From positions 1-10,180 of the forward strand of contig CALMVY010000076.1 of the NCBI GenBank assembly GCA_937873245.1: a stretch of 10,180 nt of DNA, written 5' to 3'. Within the stretch, counting starts at the first letter, position 1. The number at the start of each line of letters is the position of its first letter. The position numbers and the translations under genes are program-made. The notes under the pieces are model-generated. The model saw only the letters and a program-made list of their open reading frames with translations. It was not told the origin of the DNA and did no database searches. Source of the stretch: an uncultured Arthrobacter sp. Lineage in GTDB: Bacteria; Actinomycetota; Actinomycetes; Actinomycetales; Micrococcaceae. This document shows positions 7,075 to 10,180 of the stretch, piece by piece.

Positions 7075-8706
7075 ATGAGCGAACCGAAAGTATTCCTCCT
7101 CCCTGACCTCGGCGAAGGGCTCACCGAAGCCGAACTCGTGAACTGGCTCGTGGCCGTGGGTGACGAAATCCGCGTCGACCAGCCGATTGCCGAGGTGGAG
7201 ACCGCCAAGTCCATGGTGGAGGTGCCCTCCCCGTACGCCGGCACCGTCGCCGTGCTGCACGGCGAGCCCGGTCAGACGCTCGACGTCGGGAAGCCGTTGA
7301 TTTCGGTGACTCCTGTTGGTGCTGCTGCGGGTGCCGCCGCCACAGGCAATGCCGCTGCCGGCCCCGGTGGGGCCGGCGCGGATGATGCCGCCCCCGCCCC
7401 TTCGCCGGACGGCATTGCTGCAAGCAGCATGCCGTCCGGCTCCGACAGGCCCGATGCCACTCCCGGGGCGGCATCATCCGCGTCGGCCGGGTCCGCTTCT
7501 GGCTCGCCTGACGCGGTTACCGGGTCGCCTGCCGATTCATCCTCGCCGGCTGCTGTTGCTGCTGAGGTGTACCGCGAGGAGGAGAAGGCTGGATCGGGGA
7601 ACGTGCTGATCGGTTATGGGACGCCGGGCGGGCATGGGGTTGCTCGGCGGACTCGGGCTCGTAAGGGATCTGCCGGGACTGTCGTGGCTGAGCCGGTGGC
7701 TCAGATTTCTGCTGCTGAGAAGGCTGCGGATGATCTGCTGCTGATGCGGACCCGGGTTCCCGGGAAGTTGGGGGCGGTTATTTCTCCGCTTGTTCGGCGG
7801 ATGGCGCGGGACCATGGGGTTGATTTGGGGGAACTCCAGGGTTCGGGAGCCAGTGGGCTCATCATGCGGCGCGATGTCGAGGCTGTTATCAAGCCTTCGG
7901 TGGTTGAGCGTGCGACGTCGGCGCCGGTCGAAACGCCGGCGGCGGCTGCGGTCTCGGCTGCCGGCGACACCGATGCCCGCACCGGGCTGGGCGTTACCGG
8001 GCGGACTGCGGTCCGCGGCGTCCGGAAGGCCGTGGCGGCGAACATGACGCGCAGCCGTTCCGAGATCCCGGAAGCCACGGTCTGGGTCGACGTTGACGCT
8101 ACCGCTCTGGTGGAAATGCGGGCAGCGCTCAAGAAGGCGGATCCGCACCACACCCCGGGCCTGCTGGCGTTCATTGCACGGTTCGTCACCGCCGGGCTGA
8201 AGAAGTTCCCGGAGCTGAACACCCGGATCGTGACCACGGAGGACACCGCCGGCGGAGCGTCCCAGGAGATTGTGGCCTTCGACGGCGTCAACCTCGGCTT
8301 CGCGGCCCAGACCGACCGCGGCCTGATGGTGCCCTCGGTGCGCAACGCGGACAAACTCAGCGCCCGCGAACTGGACGCCGAGATCCGCCGGCTCACCGCC
8401 GTCGTGCGCGAGGGCAAGGCGACCCCCGCGGAGCTGGGCAGCGGCACCTTTACGCTGAACAACTACGGGGTATTTGGCGTGGACGGTTCCGCCGCGATCA
8501 TCAACCACCCCGAGGTGGGGATCCTCGGCGTCGGGCGCATTATTGACAAGCCCTGGGTGGTCAACGGCGAACTGGCGGTGCGCAAGGTCACCGAACTGAC
8601 GCTCACCTTCGACCACCGCGTCTGCGACGGCGGGACCGCCGGGGGCTTCCTGCGCTACGTGGCCGACGCGATCGAGAACCCTGGATCGGTGCTCGCGGAC
8701 CTGTGA
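7075..8706 (+). CDS. bkdC: Dihydrolipoamide acyltransferase, E2 of the 2-oxo acid dehydrogenase complex
   Basis: This 543-residue core enzyme accepts the acyl group from E1 on lipoate and passes it to CoA. Order: one lipoyl domain (3-80), with the modified Lys45 in VETAKSMVEV; a long Ala/Ser/Pro/Gly linker (about 82-160); a second charged linker with a YREEE/GYGTPG segment (166-190); the peripheral subunit-binding domain (about 233-271, starting VISPLVRRMARDHGVDL); an Ala-rich hinge; and the catalytic domain (about 308-543), with GLMVPSVRNAD (416-426), FTLNNYGVFG (459-468) and the active-site HRVCDG, His514 and Asp518. The GYGTPG element before the binding domain is typical of actinobacterial branched-chain E2. 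The ATG at 7075, with GGGAAG eight bases before it, is preferred to an in-frame codon at 7060 inside E1 beta. The linker DNA holds nested inverted repeats and unusual codon use. No E3 gene follows. Confidence 0.93.
   Translation: MSEPKVFLLPDLGEGLTEAELVNWLVAVGDEIRVDQPIAEVETAKSMVEVPSPYAGTVAVLHGEPGQTLDVGKPLISVTPVGAAAGAAATGNAAAGPGGAGADDAAPAPSPDGIAASSMPSGSDRPDATPGAASSASAGSASGSPDAVTGSPADSSSPAAVAAEVYREEEKAGSGNVLIGYGTPGGHGVARRTRARKGSAGTVVAEPVAQISAAEKAADDLLLMRTRVPGKLGAVISPLVRRMARDHGVDLGELQGSGASGLIMRRDVEAVIKPSVVERATSAPVETPAAAAVSAAGDTDARTGLGVTGRTAVRGVRKAVAANMTRSRSEIPEATVWVDVDATALVEMRAALKKADPHHTPGLLAFIARFVTAGLKKFPELNTRIVTTEDTAGGASQEIVAFDGVNLGFAAQTDRGLMVPSVRNADKLSARELDAEIRRLTAVVREGKATPAELGSGTFTLNNYGVFGVDGSAAIINHPEVGILGVGRIIDKPWVVNGELAVRKVTELTLTFDHRVCDGGTAGGFLRYVADAIENPGSVLADL
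7357..7377. repeat. 9-bp perfect hairpin adjoining and overlapping the nested repeat
   Basis: GCCGGCCCC (7357-7365) and GGGGCCGGC (7369-7377) are perfect reverse complements around a three-base GGT loop. The right arm shares 7371-7377 with the left outer arm of the larger repeat, so in RNA the two structures would compete. GC-rich Gly/Ala/Pro coding sequence can yield short hairpins by chance, so alone it means little; its position beside the larger repeat is what makes it notable. Confidence 0.7.
7371..7488. repeat. Nested inverted repeat inside the E2 linker coding sequence
   Basis: The outer arms 7371-7394 and 7465-7488 are reverse complements at 23 of 24 positions; the single exception, 7376 against 7483, would be a G-U pair in RNA. 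Nested inside are perfect 12-base arms, 7404-7415 and 7429-7440 (left arm GCCGGACGGCAT), enclosing a further GCTGC (7416+1 to 7421) and GCAGC (7424-7428) pair. The whole encodes residues 99-138, in frame, within the low-complexity linker between lipoyl and subunit-binding domains. The arms encode unlike peptides, so protein repetition does not explain them. Seen directly; the role is unknown. Confidence 0.85.
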
Positions 8707-8714
8707 ACCAGGCA

Positions 8715-8751
8715 GGTGCCGCGCGGGCGGAAAGACCGCCCGCGCGGCGCC
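8715..8751 (+). terminator. GC-rich hairpin terminator without T tract, end of dehydrogenase operon
   Basis: GCCGCGCGGGCGG (8718-8730) and CCGCCCGCGCGGC (8736-8748) are perfect 13-base inverted arms around the loop AAAGA. One wobble pair and two further G-C pairs extend the stem to 8715 and 8751. It starts nine bases after the E2 stop codon and lies before the next promoter. No run of T follows, which fits the T-less hairpin terminators frequent in high-GC actinobacteria. Confidence 0.75.
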
Positions 8752-8781
8752 GGCTTCCAGCTTCCGGCCAGCTCCGGTGGG

Positions 8782-8787
8782 TACAAT
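8782..8787 (+). promoter_or_regulatory. -10 element of the metallo-beta-lactamase-fold gene
   Basis: TACAAT matches the -10 consensus at five of six positions, in the 137-bp gap after the E2 terminator. The expected transcription start near 8793-8795 would leave a leader of about 50 bases before the ATG at 8844. The hexamer 17 bases upstream (8759-8764, AGCTTC) is not a recognisable -35, so the call rests on the -10 and on placement. Confidence 0.55.
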
Positions 8788-8843
8788 CGAGGGCAGAACA
8801 TCGCACCAACGACGCCGGAACACCGCCGGAATACGGAGATTTA

Positions 8844-9659
8844 ATGTCACGATGGCTCGAGGTCGGCCCGGACAACTACGTCCTGACCACCCAAGGTTCC
8901 CTGCTCAACACCGGCTTGGTTGTCGGCTCCGAACGCGCCCTGGTGATCGACACCGGCAGCGGGCCCCGGCAGGGACGCGAGATCCTGGATGCCGTGCGGG
9001 AAAAGACGCAGCTGCCGCTGGTCGTCGTCAACACGCACGCCCACTACGACCACTTCTTCGGCAACGCGGTGTTCGCCGACGCCGGTGTGACCGAATTCTG
9101 GGCGCACGAGAACTGTGCCGCCGAGATCGCGGAAAACGGCGACAGCCAGCGCCGCGCCGTCGCCGCCGATGAGCCGGAAATGGCTGCCGGCGAGGGCAGC
9201 AACACCGAACTGGTGGTCCCGAACGCGATCGTGAAAGACCAGCCGGTCCTCCTGGACCTCGGCGGCCAGAGCGTCACCTTCTTCTACCTCGGCCACGGGC
9301 ACACCGACGGCGACCTCCTCGTGGGAACAGGCACCACGCTGTACGCCGGCGACCTGGTGGAGCAGGGCTCCCACCCGTCATTCGAGGATTCCTATCCCGA
9401 GGAATGGGCCGACGCCCTCCGCCATCTCTCGGCCCTGCGGCACCGCTACGAATTCCTGGTTCCCGGCCACGGCGAACCGTGCAGCGACCAGTTCGTCAAG
9501 ACCATGGCCAGCACTATGGCCACGGCAGTGCGGCAGGCCACCCAGGCGACCCGGGAAACCCCGGACGACGCCACCAAGGCCATCCCGATCCTGCCTTACG
9601 GGCCGGAGCAGTCCCGCTGGTTCATCAAACGCCTGCAGGAGACCCGCGCACACCACTGA
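8844..9659 (+). CDS. Metallo-beta-lactamase-fold hydrolase, substrate unknown
   Basis: This 271-residue protein has the metal-binding set of the metallo-beta-lactamase superfamily: THAHYDHFFGN (64-74), giving His65, His67, Asp69 and His70; His153 in GHGHTDGD (150-157); Asp170 in YAGD (167-170); and His209 in PGHG (207-210). Together they would bind two metal ions. The family ranges over glyoxalase II, thioesterases, lactonases and others, and nothing seen here fixes the substrate. No signal peptide or membrane segment is visible, so it is probably cytosolic. The ATG at 8844 is chosen because GGAG (8835-8838) lies five bases upstream and the fold begins a few residues later. The frame is open back to 8703, but that part encodes the terminator hairpin and promoter. 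It is transcribed separately from the dehydrogenase operon. A tail after about 215 is helical and Ala/Thr-rich. Confidence 0.9.
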   Translation: MSRWLEVGPDNYVLTTQGSLLNTGLVVGSERALVIDTGSGPRQGREILDAVREKTQLPLVVVNTHAHYDHFFGNAVFADAGVTEFWAHENCAAEIAENGDSQRRAVAADEPEMAAGEGSNTELVVPNAIVKDQPVLLDLGGQSVTFFYLGHGHTDGDLLVGTGTTLYAGDLVEQGSHPSFEDSYPEEWADALRHLSALRHRYEFLVPGHGEPCSDQFVKTMASTMATAVRQATQATRETPDDATKAIPILPYGPEQSRWFIKRLQETRAHH

Positions 9660-9706
9660 GTCCGCGGCCTGGGGGCCTCGATGGTAAGGGTACGCACGAC
9701 TGCCCC

Positions 9707-9712
9707 TAGAAT
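9707..9712 (+). promoter_or_regulatory. -10 element of the last, partial gene
   Basis: TAGAAT, the same hexamer as before galU, lies 48 bases after the stop of the metallo-hydrolase gene. Transcription would start near 9719-9721 and give a leader of about 60 bases. No good -35 sits 17 bases upstream (9684-9689 reads GTAAGG). Placement and consensus support it, without proof. Confidence 0.5.
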
Positions 9713-9742
9713 TGCAGTTTGGACCAAATCAAACGAGCACTG

Positions 9743-9774
9743 CAGCGGCCTGCGCTGTGAGTCCCAGGGGGGAC
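9743..9774 (+). promoter_or_regulatory. Two short hairpins in the leader of the last gene, the second covering the ribosome binding site
   Basis: First hairpin: CAGCG (9743-9747), loop GCCTG, CGCTG (9753-9757). Second: GTCCC (9761-9765), loop AGGG, GGGAC (9770-9774). The Shine-Dalgarno run AGGGGGGA (9766-9773) is split between the loop and right arm of the second hairpin, so folding could limit ribosome access. Arms are only five bases, so the structures may be weak or accidental. Confidence 0.4.
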
Positions 9775-9778
9775 CAAT

Positions 9779-10180
9779 ATGCCCGATCCGGTGGACAACA
9801 ACACAGCCAACGCTGCCGCAGAGGCAGAGCAACCCGAACTCCGGCGCCGGCGTGACCGCCGCCGGGGCGAGGATTCCGACGCCCGGACAGGAACCATGCC
9901 GATCACACCCTCCGACGCCGTCGACACCCCAGCGGACAACAGGACAGTGCGTCCGCTGCGCCGCAACTCCTGGGCCGAAGCCGCCGAAGCGGCCGACGAA
10001 CGCAATGCCGCCACCGGAGCAGTCCCGCTGATCCGGCAGGTCCCCGCGGCACCGGAGCCGCCGGCTGCCCCGCCGTCATCGGCCACCCCGGCCTCCGGCC
10101 CGGCGGGTGACACAGACGACCAGGCGTTTGACGAACAGGCGCTCGAGGCCCTTGCGACGGAGGCACCCGCCTTCGAAGAG
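9779..10180 (+). CDS. Unrecognised Pro/Ala-rich, charged protein (5' part, runs off the window)
   Basis: An ATG at 9779, with a strong AGGGGGGA site five bases upstream and a -10 element about 70 bases upstream, opens a frame that stays open to the last base, giving 134 residues without a stop. The visible part has no recognised domain. Features in order: an acidic start; a highly basic cluster LRRRRDRRRGED (about 21-32); a second basic patch, VRPLRRNSW (about 57-65); an Ala/Glu stretch; a Pro/Ala-rich segment (about 88-109); and an acidic end with DTDDQAFDEQALEALATEAP (112-131). It looks disordered and hydrophilic, with no signal peptide or membrane segment so far. Such regions often precede a folded or membrane domain in actinobacterial proteins, but that part is not visible. 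I do not recognise the family. Codon use (C/G-ending) agrees with a real gene. Confidence 0.75.
   Translation, partial: MPDPVDNNTANAAAEAEQPELRRRRDRRRGEDSDARTGTMPITPSDAVDTPADNRTVRPLRRNSWAEAAEAADERNAATGAVPLIRQVPAAPEPPAAPPSSATPASGPAGDTDDQAFDEQALEALATEAPAFEE

Noticed and set aside
7633..7822. Direct repeat CATGGGGTTG at 7633-7642 and 7813-7822 in E2
   Set aside because: Ten bases only, in a G/T-rich codon island where HGV-type codons recur; probably chance.
8703..8843. In-frame upstream extension of the metallo-hydrolase from a GTG at 8703
   Set aside because: It overlaps the E2 stop codon and encodes the terminator hairpin and the -10 element. The ATG at 8844 has its own ribosome binding site and fits the fold.
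7537..8850. 437-codon open frame on the minus strand opposite the E2 gene
   Set aside because: Arg/Pro/Ser-rich translation without a domain, opposite a confidently assigned E2, and crossing the terminator hairpin and promoter.
9663..9679. Possible terminator hairpin GGCC/GGCC after the metallo-hydrolase gene
   Set aside because: Only four-base self-complementary arms with a short loop and no T tract; too weak to call.
1..10180. Search for CRISPR arrays, transposase genes, attachment sites, tRNA or rRNA genes and defence or biosynthetic systems
   Set aside because: No regular direct repeats, transposase motifs or RNA-gene sequence could be seen; all sizeable genes have metabolic or regulatory assignments except the last partial one.

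Overview
The window is a dense, high-GC stretch of bacterial chromosome with strong Shine-Dalgarno sites and mostly C- or G-ending codons. Gene content and protein sequence point to an actinobacterium of the Arthrobacter/Micrococcaceae type (inference from sequence memory, no search run). Nothing marks it as a mobile region: no tRNA, rRNA, insertion sequence, CRISPR array or phage gene is visible.

Region 1 (2-3225, plus strand) is the 3' part of a phenylacetate degradation (paa) operon: the end of paaC, then paaD, paaE and a crotonase best read as the PaaG isomerase. PaaC and PaaE are parts of the phenylacetyl-CoA 1,2-epoxidase system (structural subunit and reductase), PaaD is an Fe-S maturation factor, and PaaG converts the epoxide to the oxepin. 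Region 2 (3230-4132) is galU (UDP-glucose synthesis), which appears to have its own promoter and a leaderless mRNA. Region 3 (4149-4613, minus strand) is an Lrp/AsnC-family regulator, convergent with galU and divergent from region 4. The 159-bp gap between them holds a 24-bp dyad overlapping the regulator's own predicted promoter.

Region 4 (4773-8706, plus strand) is a tightly coupled operon for a 2-oxo acid dehydrogenase complex: E1 alpha, E1 beta and a lipoyl-bearing E2. No E3 gene is adjacent. The set resembles the actinobacterial branched-chain complex (BkdABC) and is often annotated as PdhA/pyruvate dehydrogenase; substrate cannot be settled from sequence. A perfect GC-rich hairpin without a T tract ends the operon. 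Region 5 (8782-9659) is a metallo-beta-lactamase-fold hydrolase with its own -10 element. Region 6 (9707-10180) is the promoter, structured leader and first 134 codons of an unrecognised Pro/Ala-rich, charged protein that runs off the window.

Most of the window is well-known metabolism. The strongest unexplained signal is inside the E2 gene: the segment encoding the flexible linker carries a nested inverted repeat (24-bp outer arms, 23/24 matching; 12-bp perfect inner arms) plus an adjoining 9-bp hairpin, and lies in an island of T/G-ending codons unlike the flanking genes. Second-tier observations are the regulator dyad, the leaderless galU start, the possible link between the dehydrogenase complex and the neighbouring paa genes, and the structured leader of the last gene.
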